A stretch of 64,000 nucleotides of DNA from JADJWR01 sp963847675 (GCA_963847675.1 CAWKAP010000008.1:372001-436000); one strand, 5' to 3'; counted from the stretch's first letter, positions 16,511 through 25,852 are shown. Numbers and translations: made by a program. Notes: generated by a model from the sequence alone, not told the origin.

Positions 16511-17554
16511 TCAGACGCGATCGATGATCTTCTCTCCGAACAACCCCTCCGGCCGGACCAGCAGGAACGCCAGCGCCAGCACGTAGGCAAACCAGTTCTC
16601 GATGCCGCCACCGGCAAGGTCGAAGGCCTGGACCAGCACCGGACTGAGAAACACCTCGGCGAACTTCTCGCCGACGCCGATGATCAGCCCGCCGATGATC
16701 GCCCCGGGCACCGACGTGAGCCCGCCGAGGATCACCACCGGCAGCGCCTTCAGCGCCACCAGCGCAATGGAAAACTGCACGCCGAGCTTGCTGCCCCAGA
16801 TCATGCCGGCCACCAGCGCAACGATGCCGGCCACCGCCCAGACGATCACCCAGATGGTATTCAGCGGGATGCCGATCGACTGCGCGGCCTGGTGGTCGTC
16901 GGCCACCGCGCGCAGCGCGCGGCCGGTCGAAGTCTTCTGGAAGAACATCGCCAGCACGATCACCAGTACCGCGGCGGCCAGCGCCGCGACGAGGTCCTCC
17001 TGGTTGATCAGGATGCCGCCCTGGAACAGGCCGTCGAGGATCAGCGTCGGCGTCTTCGGCAGGCCGAGGTTGATCTCGTAGATGTCGCTGCCCCACACGG
17101 TCTGGCCGACGCCGTCGATGAAGTAGGTGATGCCGAGCGTGGCCATCAGCAGCACCACGCCTTCCTGGTTGACCAGATGACGCAGCACCGTCCGCTCGAC
17201 CAGCCAGGCGAAGCCGATCATGATCACCACGGCGAGCGAGAACGCGATCAGGTTGCCGAGCAGGCGGCTCTCGATGCCGAGCAGCGCCGGGACCCATTCC
17301 GACAGGCGCGCCATCGCCAGCGCCGCGAACAGCACCATCGCGCCCTGCGCGAAGTTGAACACGCCCGAGGCCTTGAAGATCAGCACGAAGCCGAGCGCGA
17401 CCAACGAATACAGCACGCCCGCCATCAGCCCGCCGAGCAGCACTTCGATGTAGAAGCCCGGTGCGCTCAGTCCGAGCACGAGCGGCATCGCCATGCCGAT
17501 CAGGATCGCGACGATCAGCGTGATGATCGGCCAGTTCTTCTTCAGGTTGCCCAT
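16511..17554 (-). CDS. livH: Branched-chain amino acid-type ABC permease (LivH)
   Basis: A 347-residue permease with eight or so membrane helices. The family hallmark GLMAGVLYSLVALGFVLIFK near residue 42, FNFAQGAMV, and the cytoplasmic coupling loop TSTGRALRAVADDHQAAQSIGI near 210 are clear. It pairs with LivM to form the transmembrane channel. The frame is intact. It begins 13 bp after livG and is followed by livM 71 bp later. Confidence 0.9.
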   Translation of the reverse strand: MGNLKKNWPIITLIVAILIGMAMPLVLGLSAPGFYIEVLLGGLMAGVLYSLVALGFVLIFKASGVFNFAQGAMVLFAALAMARLSEWVPALLGIESRLLGNLIAFSLAVVIMIGFAWLVERTVLRHLVNQEGVVLLMATLGITYFIDGVGQTVWGSDIYEINLGLPKTPTLILDGLFQGGILINQEDLVAALAAAVLVIVLAMFFQKTSTGRALRAVADDHQAAQSIGIPLNTIWVIVWAVAGIVALVAGMIWGSKLGVQFSIALVALKALPVVILGGLTSVPGAIIGGLIIGVGEKFAEVFLSPVLVQAFDLAGGGIENWFAYVLALAFLLVRPEGLFGEKIIDRV

Positions 17555-17567
17555 CGTCCCGCCCCGC

Positions 17568-18374
17568 TCAGTGCGCCACGCCCAGGTAGGCGTCGATCAC
17601 GTTCTGGTTCGCCCGCACCTCGTCCGGCGTGCCGTCGCCGATCTTGCGCCCGTAGTCGAGCACGACCACGCGATCGGAAATGTCCATGACGACGCCCATG
17701 TCGTGCTCGATCAGCACGATGGTGGTGCCGAATTCGTCGTTCACGTCGAGGATGAAGCGGCACATGTCCTCTTTCTCCTCGACGTTCATGCCGGCCATCG
17801 GCTCGTCGAGCAGCAGCAGGCGCGGCTCCATGGCCAGCGCACGGCCGAGGTCGACCCGCTTCTGCAGGCCATAGGGCAGTCGCCCGACCGGCGTCTTGCG
17901 ATAGGCCTGGATCTCGAGGAAATCGATGATGTGCTCGACGAAGGTGCGATGCCGCAGCTCCTCGTCCAGCGCCGGACCGATCCGCACGGCCTGCAGCAGG
18001 ATGTTGCTGTGCATCTTCAGGTTGCGCCCGGTCATGATGTTGTCGAGCACGCTCATGCCCTTGAACAGCGCCAGCGACTGGAATGTCCGCGCAATGCCCA
18101 TCTCGGCGGCGGTGTGCGAGTTCATCTGCTCGAAACTGAACTGCTTGCCGTCGGCGGTGCGGAACGTGATGCGGCCCTGCTGCGGCGTGTAGACGCCGTT
18201 GATCACGTTCAGCATCGAACTCTTGCCGGCACCGTTCGGACCGATGATCGCGCGCACCTCGTGCTCACGGACGTCGAACGAGACGTCGGTCAGCGCCTTG
18301 ACGCCGCCGAACGACAGCGAGATATCGTCGATCTTCAGAATCACGTCGCCGATGTGGCGTTCGCGGTCCGTCAT
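17568..18374 (-). CDS. livG: Branched-chain amino acid-type ABC transporter ATPase (LivG)
   Basis: A 268-residue ABC ATPase. Walker A GPNGAGKSS lies near residue 40, the LivG-type insert with ARTFQSLALFKGMSVLDN near 95, a signature LPYGLQKRVDLGRAL near 170, and Walker B LLLLDEPMAGM near 188, followed by the switch histidine in LIEHDMGVV. The signature reads LPYGL where most family members have LSGGQ-like residues, as is usual for this subtype. The start at 18374 (MTDRERHIGDV) overlaps the stop of the small membrane protein gene as ATGA. Confidence 0.9.
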   Translation of the reverse strand: MTDRERHIGDVILKIDDISLSFGGVKALTDVSFDVREHEVRAIIGPNGAGKSSMLNVINGVYTPQQGRITFRTADGKQFSFEQMNSHTAAEMGIARTFQSLALFKGMSVLDNIMTGRNLKMHSNILLQAVRIGPALDEELRHRTFVEHIIDFLEIQAYRKTPVGRLPYGLQKRVDLGRALAMEPRLLLLDEPMAGMNVEEKEDMCRFILDVNDEFGTTIVLIEHDMGVVMDISDRVVVLDYGRKIGDGTPDEVRANQNVIDAYLGVAH

Positions 18375-18625
18375 GGGTTGCGACCCTGCTGATTCACCGG
18401 TTGGTCCTTCATCGTCCAGGCCGCGTTCGCGGCCGGCTTGATATTGCTCTCGGCGCCCATCGGCCTGCTGGCGCCTGCGATCCATTGCCAGACGAGCACC
18501 CAGAAGGCCAGCACCAGCCCGATGCCGGCCAGGCCGACGTGCAGCATGCCGTTGGCCAGCCCCCAGGCGGCCAGCGGCACGCCTGCAACCAGGCAAAGCA
18601 GGGCAAGCCAGTTCTTCGCGGACAT
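18371..18625 (-). CDS. Small two-helix membrane protein in the liv cluster
   Basis: An 84-residue protein starting MSAKNWLALLCLVAGVPLAA, with two hydrophobic helices separated by a short turn (residues about 6-24 and 27-48) and a polar tail ending QQGRNP. No named family is recognised. It starts 5 bp after the acyl-CoA synthetase stop and its stop overlaps the livG start, so it is translated within the operon. Its position suggests an accessory subunit linking the ligase or transporter to the membrane, which is inference only. Confidence 0.65.
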   Translation of the reverse strand: MSAKNWLALLCLVAGVPLAAWGLANGMLHVGLAGIGLVLAFWVLVWQWIAGASRPMGAESNIKPAANAAWTMKDQPVNQQGRNP

Positions 18626-18630
18626 TCCGT

Positions 18631-20587
18631 TCACGCCGCCTTCGCCATCGGCGCGAACACCTTGGCGTCGCGGATCTGCAGCGTCGCGCTGATCTTGCCG
18701 GTGCGGCCGTCCTCGAACTTCACCTGCGTCTCGATGAACTGCTCCTTGCGGTCCGAGTACAGCGCCTCGACCAGCAAGGCGTACTTGTCCTGGATGAAGC
18801 GACGCCGGACCTTGCGCGTGCGCGTCAGTTCGTCGTCGTCCGGGTCGAGCTCCTTGTGCAGGAGCAGGAAACGGTGGATCTGCGAATTGGCCAGCTTGTC
18901 GTCGGCGGCGAGATCGGCGTTGACCTTCTCGACGCACTCGGTGATCAGGTCGAGCACCTCCGGCTTGCCGGCGAGGTCGATGTAGCCCGCGTACGGGAGC
19001 CCGCGCCGCTCGGCCCAGTTGCCGACCGCCTCGAAGTCGATGTTGATGAAGGCGGTGGCCTCGTCGCGCCCGTGACCGAAAGCGACCGCTTCCTTGATGA
19101 ACTGAAAGAACTTCAGCTTGTTCTCGATGTATTTCGGCGCGAACAGCGTCCCGTCCGAGAGCTTGCCGACGTCGTTGGCCCGGTCGATGATCTTCAGGTC
19201 GCCGTCGCTGTCCAGGTACCCGGCGTCGCCGGTGTGGTACCAGCCCTCGGCGTCCATCACTTCGGCAGTCGCCTCGGGGTTCTTGTAGTACTCCTTGAGC
19301 AGCCCCGGGCTCTTGAGCAGGATCTCCCCGTTGTCCTTGATCTTCACCTCGACGCCCGGGATCGGCGGACCGACGGTGTCCGGCTTGACGCGTCCGTTCT
19401 GCTGCACGCAGACGAACACCGCGGTCTCGGTGGAGCCGTACAGCTGCTTCAGGTTGATGCCGATCGAGCGGTAGAAGCTGAACAGATCGGGCCCGATCGC
19501 CTCGCCGGCGGTGTAGGCCACCTTGACGCGGCTCATGCCGAGCACGTTGCGCAGCGGCCCGTAGACGGACGAGGTCGCCGAGCCGATACAGCAGCCGGTC
19601 GCCGAAGCCGACCGGCTTGCCGTCGAGGATGTCGGCGCCGACCTTCCTGGCCACGTCCATGAAGTAGTGGAACATGCGCCGCTTGATCGCGCCGGCGTCT
19701 TCCATGCGGATCATCACCTGCGTCAGCAGGCCCTCGAACACCCGCGGCGGCGCGAAGTAGTAGGTCGGGCCGATCTCGCGCATGTCGTTGGTCACCGTCG
19801 ACGGCGACTCGGGACAGTTGACCGTGTAGCCGGTGGCCAGCGCCTGCGCATAGGAGAAGATGTTCTGCCCGATCCAGGCCAGCGGCAGGTAGGCCAGAAC
19901 GTCCTCGTAGACGGTGAGGCCCTCCATCTCGGTGCACACGCGGGCGCGGTCGATCAGCGAGTGGTGCGTCTGCACCACGCCTTTCGGCTTGCCGGTCGTT
20001 CCCGACGTATAGAACAGCGCCGCCGTGTCGTCGGGCGAGCCCTTCTCGATCTCCTCGTCGATGAACTTCGGCTGCACGGAGAGCAGTCCCTCCCCGAGCC
20101 GGGTGAGTTCTTCGTAGGGCAGCAGTCCTTCCTGCGTGTAATGGCGCAGGCCGCGCGAGTCGTCGTAGTAGATGTGCTTCAGGAGGTCGTGCTGCTCGCG
20201 CACTTCGAGCATCTTGTCGACCTGCTCCTGGTCTTCGACGATCGCGTAGGCGATCTCCGCGTTGTGGAACACGTAGACCATTTCGGCGGCGATCGCGTCC
20301 TGGTACATCGGCACCGGGACTCCACCGAGCGACTGCGCCGCCATCATCGCGAAGTACATCCGCGGCCGGTTCTCGCCGATGATCGCCAGGTGATCGCCGC
20401 GACGGAAGCCCTGCACGTGCAGGCCGGCAGCCAGCTTCCGGACCTCGTCGGCCACCTCGGCCCAGGTCCACGTCTGCCAGATGCCGAGGTCCTTCTCGCG
20501 CAGCGCAGGGTGCTTGTCGCGCCAATGCGCGTGATGCAGCAGCAACCGCGGAAAGGTGTCCGGCAACGCGGCCGGGGCCTGCGCCAT
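18631..20587 (-). CDS. Long-chain acyl-CoA synthetase family ligase (frame-broken)
   Basis: AMP-forming acyl-CoA ligase of about 650 residues. The first part starts at 20587 (MAQAPAALPDTFPRLLLHH) and contains the P-loop-like FYTSGTTGKPKGVVQTHHS near residue 185. Near 19567 one extra base breaks the frame; deleting it restores DLVVYGPLRNVLGMSRVK. The second part has YGSTETAVFVC, GWYHTGDAGYLDSDGDLKIIDR and the C-terminal region ending at 18631. It converts a carboxylic acid to its CoA ester. Being first in the liv operon, it probably activates what the transporter imports. The large insert and C-terminus fit the bacterial FadD15-like group. Confidence 0.85.
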
Positions 20588-20699
20588 CGTGATGTCTCCT
20601 TGTCTGTCCGAAGGTTGCGGCGCAGCAAACGGCTGGCCGCTCCTTGCTCTTATTTCTGCGCCGAGACTCTACACAATCGCCGTATCCCGGCAACCACCG

Positions 20700-20722
20700 C
20701 CTGGCGCGTGGTCTGCGCCAGG
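20700..20722. promoter_or_regulatory. Operator-like palindrome in divergent promoter region
   Basis: CCTGGCGC (20700-20707) and GCGCCAGG (20715-20722) form a perfect 8-bp inverted repeat with a 7-nt spacer, 55 bp upstream of the Crp/Fnr-family gene and 112 bp from the acyl-CoA synthetase start. The dyad geometry suits a dimeric regulator. It does not match the classical Fnr half-site TTGAT or Crp half-site TGTGA. Binding by the adjacent regulator is inferred from position. Confidence 0.45.
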
Positions 20723-20777
20723 TCAAGGTAACCGGTCGCCTGCTCGTTGCGCTGTCATCTGGGCGACAATCGCCACC

Positions 20778-21458
20778 ATGGCCGCCGAGAGTCTGGAGCA
20801 GTCACTGCGAGCAACGCGCTGGGGCGCCTCGCTTGCTGCCGATCAGCTGGCGCGGGTGGCGGCCGAATCGGGGGAGGTGGTCGTGCCCGCCAACGGCTAT
20901 GTCTGCCGCAGCGGCGAACCGGTCGACGCCTGGCTTGGCGTGCTCGACGGGATGGTCAAGATGATGATCTCGACCCCATCCGGCCGCGCCTCGACCTTCA
21001 CCGGCATCCCGGCCGGGGGATGGTTCGGCGAGGGAAGCCTGCTCAAGACCGAGCCGCGCCGCTACGACGTGGTCGCGCTCCGGGAGTCGCGTATCGCACG
21101 GGTGCCGCGCCGCACCTTCGAGTGGCTGGTGAACACCAGCATTCCCTTCAACCGCTTCCTGCTCGTGCAACTGAACGAGCGGCTCGGCCAGTTCATCGGC
21201 ATGCTCGAGAGCCAGCGCCTGCACGATCCGGACGCGCGCGTCGCGCGCTGCGTGGCCGGACTGTTCAACACGATCCTTTATCCCGGCATCGACAAGAAGC
21301 TCGAGGTCTCGCAGGAGGAGATCGGCTACCTGGCCGGCATCTCGCGCCAGCGCGTGAACCAGGCGCTGCACGCGCTGGAAGCGGCTGGCCTGCTGAAGGT
21401 CGAGTACGGCGCGATCGTCATCATCGATCTCGACGGCCTGCGCCATTACGGGTCGTGA
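20778..21458 (+). CDS. Crp/Fnr family transcriptional regulator
   Basis: A 226-residue regulator. The N-terminal cyclic-nucleotide-binding-like barrel spans residues about 20-130 (YVCRSGEPVDAWLGVLDGMVKM, GGWFGEGSLL). The C-terminal winged helix contains KLEVSQEEIGYLAGISRQRVNQALHALEAAGLLKVEYG near 170-210, with the recognition helix SRQRVNQAL. It lacks the N-terminal cysteine cluster of Fnr, so a cNMP, acyl or other ligand is more likely than an iron-sulfur cluster. The ATG at 20778 is chosen; no family-like residues lie upstream. It is divergent from the ligase/liv operon, which is its most likely target. Confidence 0.85.
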   Translation: MAAESLEQSLRATRWGASLAADQLARVAAESGEVVVPANGYVCRSGEPVDAWLGVLDGMVKMMISTPSGRASTFTGIPAGGWFGEGSLLKTEPRRYDVVALRESRIARVPRRTFEWLVNTSIPFNRFLLVQLNERLGQFIGMLESQRLHDPDARVARCVAGLFNTILYPGIDKKLEVSQEEIGYLAGISRQRVNQALHALEAAGLLKVEYGAIVIIDLDGLRHYGS

Positions 21459-21479
21459 GCCGAGGGGACGCGCGCCGCC

Positions 21480-22313
21480 ATGCATTCGATCGACCTTCCC
21501 GCAGGAGCCTCGGTCCCGGCACTCGGCATCGGCACCTGGCGCATGGGCGAGCGCAAGCGCGAGCGAGCGGACGAGGTGGCGGCGCTGCGGCTGGCGATCG
21601 ACCTCGGCATCCGCCTCATCGATACCGCGGAGATGTATGGCGACGGCGGCGCGGAACAGGTGGTCGGAGAAGCGATCGCCGGTCGCCGCGACGAACTCTT
21701 CCTCGTCAGCAAGGTCCTGCCGGGCAACGCCAGCCGCAGCGGCACCCGGGCCGCCTGCGAGCGTTCGCTGAAGCGGCTGGGCACGGACCGCATCGACCTG
21801 TACCTGCTGCACTGGCGCGGCGCCGTGCCACTGGCAGAGACCGTCGACGCGCTCGAGGCGCTGCAGCGCGAAGGCACGATCCGGCACTGGGGCGTGAGCA
21901 ATTTCGACGCCGCCGACATGGCGCAGCTGTGGAAACTCGCGAACGGCGGCGGCTGCGCGGCGAACCAGGTCTATTACTCGGCCTCGCGGCGCGGCATCGA
22001 GTTCGACCTGCTGCCGTGGCAGCGCTCGCACCGCGTACCGGTCATGGCGTACTGCCCGCTCGACGAGGGCCGCCTTGCCCGCGACGCCGCGCTGGCCGCG
22101 GTCGGCAAGCGGCACGATGCCAGCGCGGCGCAGGTGGCGATCGCCTGGCTGCTGGCGCAGCCGGGCGTGATCGCGATCCCGAAGGCGGTGCGCGCGGAGC
22201 ACGTGCGCGCGCTGGCCGCCGCCGGCGAACTGCGGCTCGACGCGGAAGACCTGGCGCGGATCGACCGCCACTTTCCGCCGCCGCGTCAGGCCGAGCCGCT
22301 GACGATCGTCTGA
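21480..22313 (+). CDS. Aldo/keto reductase
   Basis: A 277-residue cytosolic aldo/keto reductase. The tetrad is visible as D and Y in LIDTAEMYGDGGAEQ (near residue 47-53), K in LVSKVLPGN and H in YLLHWRGAV. The NADPH-binding AIPKAVRAEHVRA lies near residue 240. It resembles the 2,5-diketo-gluconate reductase-like/YeaE group. The substrate is unknown. It follows the regulator gene by 21 bp and precedes a membrane-associated protein gene by 2 bp. Confidence 0.85.
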   Translation: MHSIDLPAGASVPALGIGTWRMGERKRERADEVAALRLAIDLGIRLIDTAEMYGDGGAEQVVGEAIAGRRDELFLVSKVLPGNASRSGTRAACERSLKRLGTDRIDLYLLHWRGAVPLAETVDALEALQREGTIRHWGVSNFDAADMAQLWKLANGGGCAANQVYYSASRRGIEFDLLPWQRSHRVPVMAYCPLDEGRLARDAALAAVGKRHDASAAQVAIAWLLAQPGVIAIPKAVRAEHVRALAAAGELRLDAEDLARIDRHFPPPRQAEPLTIV

Positions 22314-22315
22314 CC

Positions 22316-22810
22316 ATGTTCGACCTCGAGGCCTGGGAGCTGGCCAGCTACGTCGTGACCGTGATCGGTCTGCCGCTGGCGATCACGCTGTTCCTGTACG
22401 AGCAACGCAAGGAGCGCGCCAACGAGAAAGACGAGGTCTACCAGCTGCTGTCGAACGCCTACAACGACTTCCTCAAGGTGGCGATCGACAACGCCGACCT
22501 GCACCTGCGCTCGAACTCGCCCACGCCCGACCTGACCCCCGAGCAGCGCGAGCGGATGCTCGCCATCTTCGACATGCTGATCTCGCTGCTCGAGCGCGCC
22601 TACCTGACCGCCTGGTCGCCGGAAATGACGCCGGAGCAGAAGCGGCGCTGGAACTCGTGGGAGGACTTCATGCGCGACTGGGTGCGCCGCGACGACTTCT
22701 ACAACCGGCTGCCGGAACTGCTGCGCGGCGAGGATCCCGAATTCGCGGCCTACCTGCGCGCGCTGGCGCAGGCGGAACGTGGCGAGGCGGCGCGATCAGG
22801 CCGCCCCTGA
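22316..22810 (+). CDS. Membrane-anchored helical protein of unknown function
   Basis: A 164-residue protein with one N-terminal transmembrane helix (residues about 8-26, ELASYVVTVIGLPLAITLFLY cut by charged QRKERANEKDE) and a helical cytoplasmic part rich in acidic, basic and tryptophan residues (YNDFLKVAIDN, LLERAYLTAW, WNSWEDFMRDWVRRDDFY). This layout recalls small membrane proteins often annotated as hypothetical that keep a signal-anchor and a four-helix cytosolic domain. No activity can be inferred. It begins 2 bp after the aldo/keto reductase stop. Confidence 0.68.
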   Translation: MFDLEAWELASYVVTVIGLPLAITLFLYEQRKERANEKDEVYQLLSNAYNDFLKVAIDNADLHLRSNSPTPDLTPEQRERMLAIFDMLISLLERAYLTAWSPEMTPEQKRRWNSWEDFMRDWVRRDDFYNRLPELLRGEDPEFAAYLRALAQAERGEAARSGRP

Positions 22811-22837
22811 ACCTCACGACGCCGCCGGCGCACCGGA

Positions 22838-24058
22838 TCAAGCCGGCGACTGCCCGGCACGCCGCGGCGGCCGCGGACCGAGCACGATCGCGGCGGCCGC
22901 CAGCGCGCTGAAGAGCGCTCCGGCCAGAAAGGTCAGCGACGCGCCGAAGGCGTCCCACAGCAGTCCGGCGAGCGCGCTGGCTGCGAGCATCGCGATCCCC
23001 GAGACGAGATTGAAGAAACCGAAGGCCGTGCCGCGCAGGTCGGCCGGCGCCGTGTCGGCGACCATCGTCGCGAGCAGCCCCTGCGTGATGCCCAGGTGCA
23101 GTCCCCACAGGGCGATGCCGGCCCAGATCCACGGGCCACGGCTGCTCCACGCCAGCAGGAGGTCGGCGGCGATCAGCACCAGCAATCCCGCGGCCAGCAG
23201 CGCGCCGTGGTCCAGGCGGTCGGCCAGCCGGCCGAACGGGTAGGCCGCCAGCGCGTAGACGACGTTCATGGCGACCAGCACCAGCGGCGTCAGCGCGAGC
23301 GACAGGCCGCCCTGCTCGGCGCGCAGGATCAGGAAGGCCTCGCTGAAGCGCGCCAGCGTGAACACGGCGCCGACGCCGACCACCCACCAGTAGGCGCCGG
23401 ACAGCCGGCGCAGATGCTCGCGCCGGATCGGGTCGACCGGCGGCTGCCCGGGGTCGCGCCGCGGTTCGCGTACACCGAGGACGAGCAGGATCACGGCGAG
23501 CGCGCCGGGCACCACGGCCACCCAGAACACGGCGCGGAAGTCGTTCGCCCACGCGATCATCAGTCCGATCGCCAGCAGCGGGCCGACGAAAGCGCCGACC
23601 GTGTCGAGCGACTGGCGCAGGCCGAACGCGGCGCCGCGCATCTGCGCCGGCGCGATGTCGGCGACCAGCGCGTCACGCGGCGCGCCGCGGATGCCCTTGC
23701 CGACGCGGTCGATCAGTCGTGCGGCGAGCACCAGGCCGCTGCTCGCCGCGAGCGCGAACAGCGGCTTCGACAGCGCGCCGAGCCCGTAGCCCAGCACGGC
23801 GAGCGGCTTGCGCCGCCCCCAGTAGTCGCTCAGCACGCCCGAGAAGACCTTGACGATCAGCGCGGTGGCCTCCGCCGCGCCTTCGATCAGCCCGACCGTC
23901 AGCGCACTGGCGCCGAGCACCGTGACCAGGAACACCGGCAGCAGGCTGTGGATCATCTCCGACGACACGTCCATCAGCAGGCTGACGAGGCCGAGCGCCC
24001 AGATCGCGGGCGGCAGGCGCGCGGGAGCCGGCGCGGCGCGCGGCCGCTCGGACGACAT
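22838..24058 (-). CDS. MFS transporter
   Basis: A 406-residue major facilitator with twelve hydrophobic segments in two halves. The loop between helices 2 and 3 carries GVLSDYWGRRKPLAV, the family A-motif, and the second half repeats it as FGRLADRLDHGAL. An IDRVGKGIRGAPRDALVAD segment is typical of a sugar/drug-type subgroup sometimes annotated as Fsr- or tetracycline-like. Substrate is unknown. The start overlaps the stop of the FAD oxidase gene (24058), so the two genes are translationally coupled. Confidence 0.85.
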   Translation of the reverse strand: MSSERPRAAPAPARLPPAIWALGLVSLLMDVSSEMIHSLLPVFLVTVLGASALTVGLIEGAAEATALIVKVFSGVLSDYWGRRKPLAVLGYGLGALSKPLFALAASSGLVLAARLIDRVGKGIRGAPRDALVADIAPAQMRGAAFGLRQSLDTVGAFVGPLLAIGLMIAWANDFRAVFWVAVVPGALAVILLVLGVREPRRDPGQPPVDPIRREHLRRLSGAYWWVVGVGAVFTLARFSEAFLILRAEQGGLSLALTPLVLVAMNVVYALAAYPFGRLADRLDHGALLAAGLLVLIAADLLLAWSSRGPWIWAGIALWGLHLGITQGLLATMVADTAPADLRGTAFGFFNLVSGIAMLAASALAGLLWDAFGASLTFLAGALFSALAAAAIVLGPRPPRRAGQSPA

Positions 24059-25221
24059 CAGTGCGACGGGTCCGGCGCCACGCCGCGAAGCGACGCACGG
24101 CCCGGCGACAGGGCGGCCGCGTCGACGCCGAGGTCGGCAATGTCCGCCGGAATTGGTGCGCCGCTGACGAGCGCGGCCGCCGCGCGGGCCACGGCCGGCG
24201 CGGTCTGGATGCCGTAGCCTCCCTGGCCGGCCAGCCAGAAGAAACCGGCAACCTCGGCATCGAAGCCGGCGACGATCGTTTTGTCGGCGACGAAGGAGCG
24301 CAGTCCGGCCCAGCGGGCGTGGATACGCGGCACCTGCAACGTCGTCACCTGGCCCAGCCGATCGACCAGCACCGCCACGTCGAATTCGTCCGGCTGCGCA
24401 TCGCAGGGCGGCGACGGCGTTTCATCGGCCGGCGACGCGAGGATGCGCCCCGCGTCCGGCTTGAAGTACCAGCGCTCGTCGACATCGATCACCGCCGGCC
24501 AGTGCTCGATCGACATGCCGCTCGGCGGATCGAAGGTGATCGCCGTGCGCCGCTTCGGCACCAGCCCGAGCGGGCGCGCGCCCGCCAGCCGTCCGATCTC
24601 GTCGGCCCAGGCCCCGGCAGCGTTGACGAGCGTCGCCGCGCTGAACTCGCCGGCCTTCGTCGACACGCGCCACCGGCCGCCATCCGGTTGCAGGGCGAGC
24701 ACTTCGGCGTTGCATACGAGGGTGTCGCCGCGCGCGCGCAGACCGCGAAGAAAGCCCTGATGCAGCGCGTGCACGTCGATGTCCATCGCATCGGGCTCGA
24801 GCAGGCCGGCAACGACCTGGCCGGTGCTGAAACACGGCACCCGCGCCCGCACCTCGTCGCCGGACCACCACGCCAGGTTGCCGACCAGCGCAGCGCACTC
24901 GTCGGCAACCTGCTGCAACTTCTCCCGCTGCGACTGCCGCGCCACCAGCAGCGTGCCGCGCGGCGTGAGCAGGGGTGTCGTGGAAAAACCGGGCGGAGGC
25001 TGCTGCAGGAACGTCTTGCTGGCACGGGTCAGCGCGCGCATCACCGCGTTGCCGTAGGTCTCCGTGAACAGCGCGGCCGAGCGCCCCGTCGTGTGATAAC
25101 CGGGCTGGCTCTCGCGCTCGAGCAGCAGCACGCGATGCGCCGCGGCGAGTTCGCACGCGACCGACGCGCCGGCAATGCCGGCGCCGATCACGATGACGTC
25201 GGCGCTGTCGACCGCACTCAT
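24058..25221 (-). CDS. FAD-dependent oxidoreductase (D-amino acid dehydrogenase/glycine oxidase type)
   Basis: A 387-residue DAO-family flavoenzyme. The dinucleotide motif ADVIVIGAGIAGASVACEL spans residues about 7-25, GRSAALFTETYGN follows, and the C-terminal FAD-contact segment WLAGQGGYGIQTAPAVARA lies near 335. It should oxidise an amine or amino acid, releasing an imino acid. The nearest plausible roles are D-amino acid dehydrogenase, glycine oxidase or a hydroxyacid oxidase such as L-2-hydroxyglutarate oxidase. It is coupled to an MFS transporter gene, so it may process a transported compound. It is divergent from the VOC gene and the lar cluster. Confidence 0.85.
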   Translation of the reverse strand: MSAVDSADVIVIGAGIAGASVACELAAAHRVLLLERESQPGYHTTGRSAALFTETYGNAVMRALTRASKTFLQQPPPGFSTTPLLTPRGTLLVARQSQREKLQQVADECAALVGNLAWWSGDEVRARVPCFSTGQVVAGLLEPDAMDIDVHALHQGFLRGLRARGDTLVCNAEVLALQPDGGRWRVSTKAGEFSAATLVNAAGAWADEIGRLAGARPLGLVPKRRTAITFDPPSGMSIEHWPAVIDVDERWYFKPDAGRILASPADETPSPPCDAQPDEFDVAVLVDRLGQVTTLQVPRIHARWAGLRSFVADKTIVAGFDAEVAGFFWLAGQGGYGIQTAPAVARAAAALVSGAPIPADIADLGVDAAALSPGRASLRGVAPDPSH

Positions 25222-25286
25222 GGCCGGGCAAGCATAAGCGTCGGCGCTGGCACAATCGGACTCCTCCCGACGAGCCGAGAAACCGC

Positions 25287-25709
25287 ATGGCCGCGCTGCA
25301 CCCGTTCCACCTCGCCTTTCCCGTCACCTCGCTCGCCAACGCACGCGCGTTCTACGGCGATCTGCTCGGCTGCCCGGAGGGCCGCTCGTCCGACGACTGG
25401 ATCGACTTCAACCTGTACGGACACCAGATCGTCGCTCACCTTGCGCCCTCGGAAGCAGGCCACCGCGTGACCAGCGCGGTCGACGGCGACGCGGTGCCGG
25501 TGCGCCATTTCGGCGTCGTGCTGTCGATGGCCGAGTGGGACGCGCTGGCCGCGCGGCTGCGTGGCCGCGGCGTGAAGTTCATCATCGAGCCGCACATCCG
25601 CTTCAAGGGGCAGGTCGGCGAACAGGCGACGATGTTCTTCCTCGACCCCTGCGGCAATGCGCTGGAATTCAAGGCCTTCGCCGATCCGAGCCGCCTCTTC
25701 GCGAAATGA
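25287..25709 (+). CDS. VOC family protein (glyoxalase/dioxygenase fold)
   Basis: A 140-residue vicinal-oxygen-chelate protein with two beta-alpha-beta-beta-beta modules. Metal-ligand candidates are H8 in HPFHLAFPVTS, H in PVRHFGVVL near 73 and E in GNALEFKAFAD near 128. Such proteins act as dioxygenases, glyoxalases or resistance proteins; the substrate is not identified. The 3' end is duplicated immediately downstream (25769-25852). It stands between the FAD oxidase, on the opposite strand, and larA. Confidence 0.82.
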   Translation: MAALHPFHLAFPVTSLANARAFYGDLLGCPEGRSSDDWIDFNLYGHQIVAHLAPSEAGHRVTSAVDGDAVPVRHFGVVLSMAEWDALAARLRGRGVKFIIEPHIRFKGQVGEQATMFFLDPCGNALEFKAFADPSRLFAK

Positions 25710-25852
25710 GAACATCGTCGCCTGTTCCACACCTTGCGCACCGCGCTGGCGAGCGCAGGCGAGCCGGCGCGACGATGTTCTTCCTCGACCCCTGCGGCAA
25801 TGCGCTGGAATTCAAGGCCTTCGCGGACCCGAGCCGCTTGTTCGCGAAGTAG
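25710..25852 (+). pseudogene. Remnant of a second VOC gene (3' end only)
   Basis: The 84 bp at 25769-25852 repeat 25626-25709. The first 50 or so bases are identical; the last 36 differ at seven positions, five synonymous and two in the stop codon (TGA versus TAG), so both encode the same 26 residues ending DPSRLFAK. The stretch 25710-25727 is an exact 18-bp inverted copy of 25620-25637. No start codon or upstream barrel precedes the copy. The simplest reading is a tandem VOC paralogue that lost its 5' part; misassembly is an alternative. Confidence 0.7.
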
